The notes: generated from the letters alone by a model not told the origin. Numbered from the stretch's first letter, positions 8,582 through 19,300 are shown. The stretch: 64,000 nucleotides of DNA from Mycobacteroides chelonae CCUG 47445 (GCF_001632805.1 NZ_CP007220.1:806001-870000), one strand, 5' to 3'. A program made the numbers and translations.

Positions 8582-10263
8582 TGCCGCACGTAGTTACCCA
8601 GGCGTGCTGTAACGAGGGCTCCTGCGTTTACGCATGCCCGGTGAACTGCATCCACCCCACGCCGGATGAGCCAGATTTCCTCAAGGCGGAGATGCTGCAC
8701 ATCGACGCATCGGCATGCGTCGACTGCGGTGCCTGCGTCGCGGCGTGCCCGGTCGATGCCATCAAGCCGGACTCGGTGCTCAAGGAAGAGCAGCTGCCCT
8801 TCCTGCGGATCAACTCCGAGTTCTATCCGCGCGAAATCCCCCGCGCCAGCTTGGCTCCGGTCATTCAGGCGCCGCCCGTCCGCTCCAGCGGGCGCGGACT
8901 GAAGGTGGCCATCGTCGGCTCCGGCCCCGCGGCCATGTACGCCGCCGATGAACTGCTGACCCAGCCGAACGTGAAGGTCAGCATGTTCGAGAGGTTGCCT
9001 GCCCCTTACGGTTTGGTGCGCGCCGGGGTCGCCCCCGATCACCAGCAGACCAAGCGGGTGACCAAGCTCTTCGACACGATGGCCGCGCAGCCCAACTTCG
9101 AGTTCTTCCTGAACGTCGAGGTAGGCAAGGACGTCAGCCATGACGAACTGCTGGCGCATCACCATGCGGTGATCTACTCCGTTGGAGCGTCCTCCGATCG
9201 GCGCCTGGATATCCCGGGGATCGGACTGTCGGGTAGCGCCACCGCCACCGAGGTTGTCGCGTGGATCAACGCCCACCCTGACTACACCGACTTCCGGGTT
9301 GACCTCGATCACGAACGTGCCGTCGTAATCGGCAACGGGAACGTGGCTCTGGACGTAGCGCGTGTGCTCACCGGGAGCACCGACCGCCTGGCGCGTACGG
9401 ATATCTCGGACACCGCACTGACCGCGTTGCGCAGCAGCGCACTGCGCGAGGTGGTCATCGTCGGGCGCCGTGGGCCGGAACACTCCGCGTTCACGCTCCC
9501 CGAGCTGCTTGGTCTCGTGGGGTTGCCCGATATGACGGTGGTGATCGATGACGAAACCGCCAAGCTGGTCGACGAGGCGCTGCAGACGCATCTGGAGCCG
9601 CTGACCCGCCAGAAGCTGGAGGTGCTCAGCACCTGCCCGCGCGAGGCTCGGGAGCCGGGCGGTAAGACCATTCGTTTCGCCTACAACCGCACCCCCCTCA
9701 AGGTGCTGGGGGAGGAGCGTGTGACGGGCATCGAGTTCCAGCATGGCGACGCTGTCGACACCATCGATGCGGGACTGGTGCTCACCTCGATCGGTTACCG
9801 TGGCGTGCCGATGCCTGATGTGCCGTTCGACGATCAGCAGGCAATTATCCCGAATGAGCAAGGGCGCGTGACGGATCCGGCCACTGGCAAGGCACATCCC
9901 GGAACCTATGTGGCGGGATGGATCAAGCGCGGTCCGACCGGATTCATCGGGACCAACAAGTCCTGCTCACAGCAGACCATCACCTCGCTGGTGGAGGATT
10001 ACAACAACGGACTGCTCGCCGATCCCGTGCAACGGCTGTCGGGCTTATCCAAGCTGATCCAGCGGAGCCAGCCTACGATTGTCGATCACGATGGCTGGCT
10101 GGCGATCGACCGTGCGGAGATTGCGCGCGGCAAGGCCGAAGGCCGTCCGCGTGACAAGTTCGTCTCGGTGCCGGAAATGCTTCGCGTGGCCGCGAACGCC
10201 CCACAGCCACCGTTGTGGCGCAAGGCGATCCGCGGATCGGCGTTGGAAGAGCTGCTTCGGTAG
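8581..10263 (+). CDS. fprB: Ferredoxin/ferredoxin-NADP reductase
   Basis: 560 residues. Residues 1-95 are a bacterial 7Fe-type ferredoxin domain with two cysteine clusters, CCNEGSCVYACPVNCIHP and CVDCGACVAACPVDAIKP. From about residue 104 an adrenodoxin-reductase-like domain follows: FAD motif GSGPAAMYAADELL, then FERLPAPYGLVRAGVAPDH, and NADPH motif GNGNVALDVARV. The C-terminal segment TYVAGWIKRGPTGFIGTNK is typical of the family. It passes electrons from NADPH through FAD to iron-sulfur centres. It starts on the A of the preceding TGA (TGATG), so coupling to the diiron oxygenase is tight. It is the FprB (Rv0886) homologue. It ends 3 bp from the convergent VOC gene. Confidence 0.96.
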   Translation: MPHVVTQACCNEGSCVYACPVNCIHPTPDEPDFLKAEMLHIDASACVDCGACVAACPVDAIKPDSVLKEEQLPFLRINSEFYPREIPRASLAPVIQAPPVRSSGRGLKVAIVGSGPAAMYAADELLTQPNVKVSMFERLPAPYGLVRAGVAPDHQQTKRVTKLFDTMAAQPNFEFFLNVEVGKDVSHDELLAHHHAVIYSVGASSDRRLDIPGIGLSGSATATEVVAWINAHPDYTDFRVDLDHERAVVIGNGNVALDVARVLTGSTDRLARTDISDTALTALRSSALREVVIVGRRGPEHSAFTLPELLGLVGLPDMTVVIDDETAKLVDEALQTHLEPLTRQKLEVLSTCPREAREPGGKTIRFAYNRTPLKVLGEERVTGIEFQHGDAVDTIDAGLVLTSIGYRGVPMPDVPFDDQQAIIPNEQGRVTDPATGKAHPGTYVAGWIKRGPTGFIGTNKSCSQQTITSLVEDYNNGLLADPVQRLSGLSKLIQRSQPTIVDHDGWLAIDRAEIARGKAEGRPRDKFVSVPEMLRVAANAPQPPLWRKAIRGSALEELLR

Positions 10264-10266
10264 GGC

Positions 10267-10734
10267 CTACTCGCCGCCGCCGGCGACGTACTTCTTGAGG
10301 TCTTCGGGGTTGACGATCTTCACCGGTTGGCCCAATGACCACAGGTGCCCGAACGGGTCCTTGATGACGCCGAAGCGGTCGCCCCAGAACTGGTCTTCGA
10401 GTGGCATCTCGATGCTCGCTCCGGCGTCGACGGCACGGCTGAACCAGTCGTCGACATTGGGCACCGTGAGGTGGATGGTGACCGGGGTGCCGCCGAGGGC
10501 CGTGGGCGTGCTGGATTTGCCGTCGTTGTACTCGGGAAAATCGTCGTTCATCATGATGGTCGTGCCGTTGATCTTGACGGCAGCGTGCATCACCTTGCCG
10601 TCGGGAGTCTCCAGTAGGCCGAGCTCTTCGGCACCAAAGGCCTTCTTATAGAACTCGATCGCCGCGCGGGAATCCTCGACGATGATGTAGGGAGAAACGG
10701 AGGGTTCTACTGGTGGGAGGTCGGGAGGGGTCAT
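10267..10734 (-). CDS. VOC/glyoxalase-fold protein (PhnB-like, Rv0887c homologue)
   Basis: 155 residues from ATG 10734; a GTG three codons upstream is a less likely start. It has two beta-alpha-beta-beta-beta units: VSPYIIVEDSRAAIEFYKKA...ELGLLE near the N terminus and VTIHLTVPNVDDWFSRAVDAG with WGDRFGVIKDPFGHLWSLG at the C terminus. The pattern matches the PhnB-like branch of the vicinal oxygen chelate superfamily. These bind a metal or a small ligand; many lack a known reaction. In M. tuberculosis the Rv0888 gene separates it from citA; here citA follows directly. Function beyond fold is not assigned. Confidence 0.85.
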   Translation of the reverse strand: MTPPDLPPVEPSVSPYIIVEDSRAAIEFYKKAFGAEELGLLETPDGKVMHAAVKINGTTIMMNDDFPEYNDGKSSTPTALGGTPVTIHLTVPNVDDWFSRAVDAGASIEMPLEDQFWGDRFGVIKDPFGHLWSLGQPVKIVNPEDLKKYVAGGGE

Positions 10735-10780
10735 AGGCCCCACCCAACCACCTCACGCGTAGTGACGCCAGAAGTTCAGG

Positions 10781-11917
10781 TTATGCGTCTACCCGAGAGC
10801 GCAGCAGCCCGAACCCTTCCACGGACTCGATGGGACGCGGCCCGGGGCCGACATACAGTGCGGCCGGACGTACCAACTTGTCGAGACGCTTCTGCTCCAG
10901 GATGTGCGCGCTCCAGCCCGCGGTGCGGGCACAGGTGAACATCGCCGGCATCATGCGGGTCGGTACCTGCGCGAAGTCGAGAATGACCGCTGCCCAGAAC
11001 TCGACATTGGTTTCGATGACGCGGTCGGGACGACGTTCGCGCAGCTCGGTGAGGGCGGCCTGCTCAACGGCGGCCGCCACCTCGTAGCGAGCGGCGTCGA
11101 GGCGCTTGGCGGTGCTGCGCAGCACGCGCGCCCGCGGATCCTCGGCCCGGTACACCCGGTGGCCGAAGCCCATGAGCTTCTCGCGGCGATCCAGGATGCC
11201 CTTGATGACGCCGCGGGCGTCGCCGGTCCTTTCCGCCTGCTCGATCATCGGCAGTACGCGGGCGGGTGCGCCACCGTGCAGCGGACCGCTCATCGCGCCC
11301 ACCGCACCGGAGAGGGCGGCCGCCACATCGGCACCGGTGGAGGCGATGACCCGGGCGGTGAAGGTAGAGGCGTTCATACCGTGTTCGGCGGCCGACACCC
11401 AGTAGGCGTCGATGGCCTCGACGTGCTTGGGATCGGGATCGCCCTGCCAGCGCGTCATGAAACGTTCTGTCACGGTGGAGCATTCATCGATCAGGCGTTG
11501 AGGTACGGCGGGTTCGGCGTTGCCTCGTGCGGACTGGGCGACGTACGAAAGCGCCATCACCGAGGCGCGGGCCAGCTGATTTCGGGCGACGGATTCCTCG
11601 GTGTCCAGCAGCGGCTCAAAGCCCCAGATGGGTGCGAGCATGGCCAGCCCGGCCTGCACGTCGACGCGGACGTCACCGGTGTGAACCGGGATGGGGAAGG
11701 GCTCGGCAGGCGGGAGCCCCTGGCCGAACTTGCCGTCGACCAACAGTGCCCATACGTCACCGAAGGTCACCCGCTGGGCGACCAGATCCTCGATGTCGAC
11801 GCCGCGGTAGCGCAGGGCTCCGCCGTCCTTGTCGGGCTCGGCGATTTCGGTGGCGAAGGCGGTCACGCCCTCCAGTCCAGGTGCGAAATCCGCTGGTAGC
11901 GGCGCTGCAACCGTCAT
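10781..11917 (-). CDS. citA: Citrate synthase-like protein (CitA)
   Basis: 378 residues. ATG 11917 is chosen because it begins MTVAAPLPADFAPGLEGVTA and has GGAG 9-12 nt upstream; the frame opens ten codons earlier. Citrate synthase segments are ALRYRGVDIEDL, the histidine loop GPLHGGAPARVLPM and MGFGHRVYRAEDPRARVLR. It would condense oxaloacetate and acetyl-CoA (or another acyl-CoA such as propionyl-CoA) to a citrate. It corresponds to Rv0889c citA, the shorter second citrate synthase, while gltA2 at 35900 is the main one. The TPP locus lies between the two. No promoter is obvious in the 110-bp gap to pdxH. Confidence 0.93.
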   Translation of the reverse strand: MTVAAPLPADFAPGLEGVTAFATEIAEPDKDGGALRYRGVDIEDLVAQRVTFGDVWALLVDGKFGQGLPPAEPFPIPVHTGDVRVDVQAGLAMLAPIWGFEPLLDTEESVARNQLARASVMALSYVAQSARGNAEPAVPQRLIDECSTVTERFMTRWQGDPDPKHVEAIDAYWVSAAEHGMNASTFTARVIASTGADVAAALSGAVGAMSGPLHGGAPARVLPMIEQAERTGDARGVIKGILDRREKLMGFGHRVYRAEDPRARVLRSTAKRLDAARYEVAAAVEQAALTELRERRPDRVIETNVEFWAAVILDFAQVPTRMMPAMFTCARTAGWSAHILEQKRLDKLVRPAALYVGPGPRPIESVEGFGLLRSRVDA

Positions 11918-12027
11918 GATTCTCGACTCCCTACCTGTGGGTAACAACTCGGTAAAGGCGATTCTTGCACCTGCAAATAAGGGTGATTCTTAGTCACCTC
12001 GATCTCTCTTAGACGCTCGCCTGTAGC

Positions 12028-12675
12028 GTGATTTTCGTGACCGAATGGCTGCGCTCGGACTACCGTCCCGGAGAAAAGGACGGCAGCGGTGATCTGGATG
12101 TCGATTGGCTGGCCGAAGGCTGGCTTCCCTTGTTGCGCAAGTGGTTTGACCTTGCGGTGTCCTCCGGGATTCCCGAACCGAATGCGATGGTGCTTGCCAC
12201 CGTCGATGGCGGCCGGCCCGTGACGCGCACGGTGCTGTGCAAGGGGTTCGACTCCGTGGGTGTGACGTTCTTCTCAAACTATGACTCCGCCAAGGGGCGC
12301 CAACTCCAGCAAGCGCCCTACGCGAGCGTCACCTTTCCCTGGTACGCGCTGGGGCGGCAGGTCCACGTGCGTGGCGCGGTGACCAAGGTCGATCCGGCCC
12401 AGACCGCCAACTACTGGACCAACCGTCCGCGCGGATCGCAGCTGGGGGCCTGGGCCTCGCAGCAGTCGGCGCCCATCGAATCGCGCGCGGCACTGTTGGC
12501 TCAGCTTGATGACGTCACTGCTCGGTTCGCCGATGTGGAGACGGTGCCGGTGCCCCCGCAGTGGGGTGGCTACGTGATCGCTCCCGAGACGGTGGAGTTC
12601 TGGCAGGGCCGTGAGAACCGCGTACACAACCGGATTGTCTTGCAAGACGGGCGGATTGAGCGGCTGCAGCCCTGA
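12028..12675 (+). CDS. pdxH: Pyridoxamine 5'-phosphate oxidase
   Basis: 215 residues. The C-terminal signature [14 protein letters not shown] fits the PdxH PROSITE pattern, followed by the closing RLQP. FMN-binding segments include [23 protein letters not shown] and [14 protein letters not shown]. It oxidises pyridoxine or pyridoxamine 5'-phosphate to PLP with FMN and O2. The GTG start at 12028 is uncertain; a second GTG lies three codons on. It is followed after 3 bp by the Sap-like membrane protein, so the two are probably one transcript. It matches mycobacterial PdxH (Rv2607), which is elsewhere in the M. tuberculosis genome. Confidence 0.93.
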   Translation: MIFVTEWLRSDYRPGEKDGSGDLDVDWLAEGWLPLLRKWFDLAVSSGIPEPNAMVLATVDGGRPVTRTVLCKGFDSVGVTFFSNYDSAKGRQLQQAPYASVTFPWYALGRQVHVRGAVTKVDPAQTANYWTNRPRGSQLGAWASQQSAPIESRAALLAQLDDVTARFADVETVPVPPQWGGYVIAPETVEFWQGRENRVHNRIVLQDGRIERLQP

Positions 12676-12678
12676 CAT

Positions 12679-13332
12679 ATGTGGATCACATTGCTGGTGA
12701 TGGCCCTTGCCGTCAGCTTCGAACCGTTTCGGCTGGGCATGACGGTGCTGATGCTGAATCGGCCGCGCCCACAGCTGCAGTTGCTGGCGTTTCTGTGTGG
12801 CGGGTTCGCCATGGGGACGGCGGTGGGGCTCGTGGTGCTTTTCACCTTCCGGCACGTATCGACCGGATCGGCGCAATTCACGTTACCGCGGGTGCAGATC
12901 GGCATCGGGGTGGCGGCGCTGCTCGTCGCCGCGTTGCTGGCGTCGCGAGTGCGGGGTCCGTCGTCTAATGCGCAGTTGGACAAGGTCACCGGGCGCATTC
13001 AGTCCATCGCGACAGGCGGATCACTGTGGGTGGCATTGGTTGCCGGGCTGGGAATCGCGCTGCCTTCGGTCGATTTCCTGGCCGCGCTGGCCGTGATCGT
13101 GGCCTCGGGTACCCCGGCAGCCACGCAGGTCAGCGCCCTGCTGATGTTCAACATCATCGCCTTCGCGCTGATCGAGATACCGCTACTGGCTCATGTTGTG
13201 GCGCCGGAGCGCACGGCTGAGGTGATGGCGCGGCTCAACAGCTGGATACAGTCCAACCGTCGCCGTAATATCGCGCTAGTGCTGGCTGTGGTCGGATGTG
13301 TGCTGCTCGCCGTCGGGTTAGCCGCGATCTGA
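12679..13332 (+). CDS. GAP/Sap family membrane protein (sulfolipid-1-addressing-like)
   Basis: 217 residues with six hydrophobic segments: MWITLLVMALAVSFEPFRLG, LQLLAFLCGGFAMGTAVGLV, VQIGIGVAALLVAALLA, LWVALVAGLGIALPSVDFLA, ALLMFNIIAFALIEIPLL and IALVLAVVGCVLLAVGLAA. The pattern resembles the Sap/GAP family (PF11139), whose members accompany mycobacterial glycolipid clusters: Gap for glycopeptidolipids and Sap for sulfolipid-1. It lies 3 bp after pdxH and faces the TPP genes convergently, only 24 bp from the stop of fadD23. By context it probably helps export trehalose polyphleates (inference). It is a compact family member without an obvious extra domain. Confidence 0.78.
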   Translation: MWITLLVMALAVSFEPFRLGMTVLMLNRPRPQLQLLAFLCGGFAMGTAVGLVVLFTFRHVSTGSAQFTLPRVQIGIGVAALLVAALLASRVRGPSSNAQLDKVTGRIQSIATGGSLWVALVAGLGIALPSVDFLAALAVIVASGTPAATQVSALLMFNIIAFALIEIPLLAHVVAPERTAEVMARLNSWIQSNRRRNIALVLAVVGCVLLAVGLAAI

Positions 13333-13356
13333 CGACATTCGCCAGTCGCGTCGGTA

Positions 13357-15126
13357 TCAGGAAACCCCGACGCGAGTGTCCGAGTCCAGTCGGGTGAACT
13401 CGTCCTGGAGATACTGCTCGACGCAGGCCGCGCGCCGGATTTTGCCGCTCGTCGTGGTGGGAAGCGACCCGGCCGGCACGAGCACAAGGTCTCCGACATT
13501 CACGCCGTGGGCGTTGGCTATCGCCGAAGTGACCTCGCTCTTGATCTCATGGAGCCAGTGCGCCGACGATTCGTCAGAATCAGCGCGCTTCTTGAGCTCG
13601 ATGACGGTCACCAGCTTCTCAGTGCTGTCGAACGGGACCGATATCGCCGCGACTCGACCGCGCGTGATCTCTTGAACCGTCGCCTCGATGTCCTCGGGGT
13701 AGTAGTTACGCCCGCGGATGATCAGCAGGTCCTTGATGCGGCCGACGATGAACAGCTCGCCTTCGGAGATGAAGCCGAGGTCACCGGTTCTCAGCCAGGG
13801 GCCTTCCGGAGTGCCGGGCGACGGCTCGGTCACCTTCGCACCGAAGCACCGCTGTTCCTCGGGTGACTTGCGCCAGTAGCCGGAGGCGACATTCTCGCCG
13901 TGCACCCAGATCTCGCCGACCACCTCCGGTGCGCACTCCCGGTGTGTGTCACTGTCGATGATCCGCACGGTGGGGGATTGCGGCACATGGTATTTGACCA
14001 GCGCAGTACCGGTCCCAGCCGGGCAGCGCCGCACGCGGCCCGCAGACAGCTCTTCGACGTCGAAATGAGCAGCAGGCTTGGTCTCGCTCCAGGTGCCCGA
14101 GGCCACGAAGACGGTGGCCTCCGCCAGCCCATAGGACGGGCGCATCATGTGGTCCTGGAAGTTGAAGTGCGCGAACCGATCGACGAAGCGCCGCAAGGTG
14201 GCCTGCTCGACGCGTTCGGCGCCGCTGATGATGCCGAGAACTCCGCCCAGGTCGAGCCCGGCCAGGTCGGCATCGGTCGTCTTGCGGGCCGCCAGATCAA
14301 AGGCGAAGTTGGGTGCCGAGGACCATGCGTGTGGGTTCTTGGCCAGTGCACGTACCCACCGCGAAGGGCTCTCCAGGAATGCGATGGGGCTGGTCAAGTC
14401 GGCGTGATAGCCGCCCAGGATCGGGGCGCAGACACCCAGCACCAGACCCATGTCGTGATAGAAGGGCAACCAGGACACGATGGTGGCATCCGCCGGAATC
14501 CGGGAACCGGTGTCCACGAAGAAGCTGCGCATCAACTGTTCGAAATTCGACTGAAGGTTGCGGTGGGACAGCACGACGCCGGTGGGTGTTCGGGTCGAAC
14601 CCGAGCTGTACTGCAGGTACGCGATGTCCGGTACGTCGGCCGGAACGATGCTTGGCCCGCCGTCGATGTCGAGCCGCAGCGTGTCGATCTCGATGATCTT
14701 GGGGGCGATCTCGAGTCGCGACTGGTCGACATAGTCGCCCACATCTGAGGCAACGGCCGAGGTCGTGAGAACCACCGAGGGCGAGGTGTCATCGAAGACG
14801 GCACTCACCCGGTCAAGGCTCGAACCGCGGTGTGGCAGCGGGAGCGGCACGGCGATCAGCCCGGCTTGCATGGAACCCAGGAAGGCCAGGATGTACTCGA
14901 GGCTTTGTGGAGCCAGGATGAGCGCCCTGTCGCCGGCCGCCGCGTGCTGGCTGAGTTCGCGAGCCACGTTGAAGGTACGACGTGACAACTCTGACCAGGT
15001 GAGGCTTTCGGCGACGCCGGCTGGGCTGTGGCTGTAGTCGGTGAAGGTGAACGCGATGTCATCCGGGCGCAGGCTCGCCCGGCCGTGCAGCATCGACAGG
15101 ATGGATGACTGGGTTGAAGGTGTCAT
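13357..15126 (-). CDS. fadD23: Fatty acyl-AMP ligase of the TPP locus
   Basis: 589 residues, the usual size for FAAL32-type enzymes. Adenylate-forming motifs are YLQYSSGSTRTPTGVVLSHR (about residues 170-190), PSYGLAEATVFVASG and RTGDLGFISEGELFIVGR, then DLLIIRGRNYYPEDIE. The sequence is close in layout to FadD23/FadD32 rather than to acyl-CoA synthetases. It activates a fatty acid with ATP as acyl-AMP and hands it to the N-terminal KS/ACP of the polyketide synthase. It is the last gene of the minus-strand run papA3-mmpL10-PE-fadD23, 15 bp after the PE-PPE gene. The name follows the TPP locus nomenclature; a separate fadD23 belongs to the sulfolipid cluster in M. tuberculosis. Confidence 0.9.
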   Translation of the reverse strand: MTPSTQSSILSMLHGRASLRPDDIAFTFTDYSHSPAGVAESLTWSELSRRTFNVARELSQHAAAGDRALILAPQSLEYILAFLGSMQAGLIAVPLPLPHRGSSLDRVSAVFDDTSPSVVLTTSAVASDVGDYVDQSRLEIAPKIIEIDTLRLDIDGGPSIVPADVPDIAYLQYSSGSTRTPTGVVLSHRNLQSNFEQLMRSFFVDTGSRIPADATIVSWLPFYHDMGLVLGVCAPILGGYHADLTSPIAFLESPSRWVRALAKNPHAWSSAPNFAFDLAARKTTDADLAGLDLGGVLGIISGAERVEQATLRRFVDRFAHFNFQDHMMRPSYGLAEATVFVASGTWSETKPAAHFDVEELSAGRVRRCPAGTGTALVKYHVPQSPTVRIIDSDTHRECAPEVVGEIWVHGENVASGYWRKSPEEQRCFGAKVTEPSPGTPEGPWLRTGDLGFISEGELFIVGRIKDLLIIRGRNYYPEDIEATVQEITRGRVAAISVPFDSTEKLVTVIELKKRADSDESSAHWLHEIKSEVTSAIANAHGVNVGDLVLVPAGSLPTTTSGKIRRAACVEQYLQDEFTRLDSDTRVGVS

Positions 15127-15141
15127 GGTGTCACGTCCGTA

Positions 15142-16308
15142 CTAATTGGGAGGGGCTGAGCGCGTGCCGTTGCCCAGCACGGCCAGAGCGCCGCTGGTGA
15201 TCTGTGAAAGCGGATCGGCACCGCCGCCGAAGGTCGCTTGCGATGCTGGTGCCGTGACCTTGGCGGGGTCAAAACCGCGCACCGGGTCCACCGCGATCGG
15301 CGCCGTCGCCGGGTCATCGTTACGGGAGTAGCCCGCATCCACTCGAGGCTGCAGTATTGCGTCGAGCCTGTTCAGTGTCTCCTCGGGAACGCCGAGGTAT
15401 TTGAAACCCAGCACCAGGGGAAGGTGCTGTTCGGGGATGAAGTACGTCGTCGTCGTTCCTCCCCGGGAGTTAACTTCCGTCCGGATGTTTTGCGGCGGAA
15501 CCATTTTCGGATTGGTGAAGGCAATCGCCGTATGGCCGGTGGCCAGACCCGCGATGGCATTGGCAACCGCAAACAAGTTGTCCGGCCGGTCCGGCCAGTC
15601 CGCGATGCTGTCGTACGCGGAGATGAATTGGTCGGTGTGGTACTGGCTTTCGACCGGAGCCGGCACGGTGTAGTCCATGAACGGCACCACCGATCCGGGT
15701 GCGAAGTTCTGCGTCAGGAAGCTCTCACCGAACGGGTGCCGCGCGACCGGATCGCCGAACGTCGCGAACGTCAGTGAGTCCGGCGCCGGCGCGGTCGGAT
15801 CGCTTGCCAGCGCTGATTTGACGGCGTTGAGTACGAGCGCCCCTTCGGAGAGCCCCATCGCAGTGCCGGGACCGCCTGTGCGAATGGCGTTTTCGAGGTT
15901 GGGTTCGCCGACGTCGATTGACTCGCCGATGCTGGGGCCGTCCAGACCCAGGCCGGGCATGATCTTTTCCCCGACCGGGCCGATGCCGGGGAACAAGCGC
16001 TCCAGGGTGTGACCCTGGACCTGTCCAGCGGGGTACCAGATGTTTTCCCGCTTCATGCCCGGGAACCAGTCCTTGCCGGTCATCCGGATGTACTCGTCAT
16101 AGGGGATGCCGAGCACGTGCGCACCGCCCAGGGCGTATGCGGTCCGATCCGGCGATACCGGCGCGGGCATCGCTGTCCCGTCTGCCGCGATTCGGGGGAT
16201 CGGCGGTCCGGGCACCTGTGGGTCATCGGCGACAGCGGACGGGATGCCAAAACAGCCTGTCATGCTGGCGACTACCAGCAGGGCCGCTCCTGCGAGGAGG
16301 TCTTTCAT
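15142..16308 (-). CDS. pE: Exported PE-PPE-domain hydrolase/acyltransferase of the TPP locus
   Basis: 388 residues. A signal peptide with lipobox-like VASMTGC at residues 13-19 suggests a lipoprotein, with Cys19 as first mature residue. The body is the alpha/beta-hydrolase PE-PPE domain (PF08237): [18 protein letters not shown], a GxSxG nucleophile elbow GLSEG (Ser about 153), [13 protein letters not shown] and [13 protein letters not shown], ending with a disordered tail. It is related to Chp1/Chp2, the acyltransferases that finish sulfolipid-1 and PAT outside the membrane. In M. smegmatis the PE protein of this locus is reported to carry out the last TPP acylation outside the membrane (recalled literature). 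Placement downstream of mmpL10 supports this. No N-terminal PE domain is present despite the name. Confidence 0.9.
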   Translation of the reverse strand: MKDLLAGAALLVVASMTGCFGIPSAVADDPQVPGPPIPRIAADGTAMPAPVSPDRTAYALGGAHVLGIPYDEYIRMTGKDWFPGMKRENIWYPAGQVQGHTLERLFPGIGPVGEKIMPGLGLDGPSIGESIDVGEPNLENAIRTGGPGTAMGLSEGALVLNAVKSALASDPTAPAPDSLTFATFGDPVARHPFGESFLTQNFAPGSVVPFMDYTVPAPVESQYHTDQFISAYDSIADWPDRPDNLFAVANAIAGLATGHTAIAFTNPKMVPPQNIRTEVNSRGGTTTTYFIPEQHLPLVLGFKYLGVPEETLNRLDAILQPRVDAGYSRNDDPATAPIAVDPVRGFDPAKVTAPASQATFGGGADPLSQITSGALAVLGNGTRSAPPN

Positions 16309-16360
16309 CCGTGCTCCTGACCGCTCGGCTTCATTTTCAGTGTCACATACATTTCTGGTG

Positions 16361-19300
16361 CTAGCCCGCCTGCGTCGCGGGTGCTGCGGGTGGCGGTGAC
16401 GCCACCGACGGTCTCTGGCGCTTGCTGACCCGTGACGGCCACCAGTTGGCCCATCCCACCAACGCCGCGATGGCGGGCACGGTGATGGTTCGGACGACGA
16501 AGGTGTCCAGCAGAATTCCCACGCCGATCACGAAGCCGCCTTGGACCACGATTCCAATGCTAGAGAACAGCAGGCCACCGACCGACGCAGCGAAGATGAG
16601 CCCGGCGGCGGTGATCACACCACCTGTGGAATTCAGGGCGCGGATGATCCCGTAGCGCACACTGTTCGTCGACTCGTCCCGCATTCGTGACACGAAGAGC
16701 ATGTTGTAGTCGGCGCCCACCGCGACCAGCACAACGAAGGCCAAAGGCGGCACCGTCCAATGCAACTGCTGGCCGAGCAGGAATTGGAACGTGAGCACCC
16801 CGATACCGATGGCAGCGAAATACGACAGCACCACCGACCCGACGAGATACAGGGGCGCGACGATCGCCCGCAGCAACACCATCAGTGTCAGCAGCACGAC
16901 GATGAGTGTCGCCGCGATGATGAACTGGATGTCGTGCTGGTAGTAGTCGCGCGTATCGCGCAGGGCAGTCGGAAACCCGCCCATCGATATCGTGGCATCG
17001 GCCAGCGTGGTGTTCGGCTGAGCGCCCTTGGCGACATCGCTGATTTGGTTGACCTGGTCCATCGCCTCGGGGCTGAACGGGTTGAGCTTCGTCTGAACGA
17101 GGTACCGCACGGAATGGCCGTCCGGTGAGATGAAAGCCTTGGCCGCTCTTTGGAAATCCGGATTGTTCAGCACTTCGGCGGGAATGTTGAATCCCGCTTG
17201 CGACGGGTCCGCGGCATTGGTCTTCATCGTCAGCAGGAAGGCCGATGCCTGGTTAAGTCCGTTGACAATCACCTTGATCTGTCCGACGAGCTGATCTACA
17301 CCGCCGGCCACCTGCTGGCTACCGCCGGCCAGGCGGTCGGCGCCCTGCCGCAGCTGGTTGAGTCCGGCTTGCGGACCGCCGGGCTTGTCCAGGCCCATGG
17401 CCTGCAGCCCGTTCATAACGCTCATGAGCGAGGCGTTGAGCTTGGTTACCGTCGCCGAAAGTGTTGCCTTGTTGCCCGGTGAATTCCCGAGCTGATGGGC
17501 GAGCTGATTGATTTCGTCGAGGCGTCCGCTGTTGCGTTCGCCGACGAGTCGCTCGAACTGGCCGCGGGTGGTGGCGCAGGAGACATCGGCATCGCAGACC
17601 GGGTTGGCCTGTAATGCGTTCAACACCGGGTTGATCCAGGCGAACATGTCCTTTGCGGCGGAGAAGTTCCACCCCATGTCATTGGCGAGCGCGTTGATGG
17701 CATCGACGAGCTTGGCGGCGTTGTCCACATTCCGCACCAGTTCGTCGCCGCCTGATTTGGTCTTCAGCGAGTTGGACGCATCGAGCAGGCTCTGCAGACC
17801 GGGGACGATCTTGTTGAGCTGGGTGCGCAGGTCGCCGAGGCTGCCGGCCAAGGTGTTGGCGCCGGCGGTGAGCCGGTTGAGGTCGCTGCTGCGCTGGCTG
17901 ATCTGGTTGGAGCCGTCGGCCAGCCGGGTGCCGACAAGCCCCGCCTGATAGGTGGCCCTGAACTCGGGTGGCACCTCACCGAGCGGGCGGGTGACACCGC
18001 TGACCAGGCCGACGTCGGGGAGCTGCGCGATGCGGGACGCCATCTGTTCCAAATCGGCGAGAGCCTGCGGGGTGCGTAGGTCACGCGGCGACTGGATGAG
18101 GATGTATTCGGGAATGGACTGGCTGAGCGGGAAGTGCCGTTCCAGCGCGGTGTACCCGACCGAACTGGGTGCCGACGGCGACACGGCCTTGCGGTCGTCG
18201 TAGTTGTAGCGCGCCAGCAGGGCGCAGCTCCCCAGCAGGGCCAGGACCACCACACTGGCCACCAGGTGTGGAATCGGACGACGAACGATACGTATGCCGG
18301 ACCGCCGCCAGAACTGCGCAGTGAGTTCGCGCCGCGGCCTGACCCAGCCGCGTGGTCCGGCCAGTACCAGGATTGCGGGCAGCAGGGTCATTCCGGACAG
18401 GTACGCGACACCGATCCCGATGGCCGACGACACTCCGACCGTCTGGAAGACTCCCATTTTGGCAAAGCTCAAGAGCAAGAAGGTGATACCCACCGTCGTG
18501 GCGGACGCGGTGATCACCTTTCCGATCGACATCATCGCGGCGCGGACCGCCTGGTCGTAGGTCTTACCCGCCCGCAGATAGTCGTGATAGCGACTGATGA
18601 GGAAGACCGCATAGTCGGTGCCCGCGCCCGCCAGGATCGCGCTGAGGAACACGATGGACTGGTTTGAGACGCCGGCCCCGGTCAGCTGCGAGTAAGCCGC
18701 CACCACGGACTGCGCGATCACTAGCGAGGACCCTATTGTCACCAGTGGAAGCATCATCGTCAGTGCGCTGCGATAGACCAATAGCAGCACCGCGAGCACC
18801 AAGATGGCGATCGCGAGTTCGATCGGTAGGCGGTCTTGTTGTCCTGCGACGGTGAGGTCGGCGACCGTGGCCGCCGGACCGGTGATGTGCACGGTCGTCG
18901 GACTGCCCTGGGCGCTGCGCTGGATGAGGCCGGTCACCCGGTTGTACGAGTCGAAGGCCTTGGGCGTACCCAACTCGCCCGCAAGGCCGATCGGCAGAAT
19001 CCAGGTTTTGTTGTCCTGACTCGTCAGAAACTTTCGCAGCTCGGGTGTGCCGATGAAGTCCTGAACCGACACGACGCTGGTCAGGTCGTGTCGTACCGCA
19101 TCCACCACCTTGCGGTAGGTCGCGGCGTCCTCGGGCCCCAGTCCGTTCTCGTTGATGAACACGACCAGGAGCAGGTCGTCATTGCTCGATTCGTGAAACG
19201 CCTCGGTCATCTTCTTGGCGGCGACGCTCGACGGAGCATCGGCCGGCAAAATGGCGAGCGGATGCTTCTCCGCCATTTCGGTCAGTGAGGGGAAGGTCAG

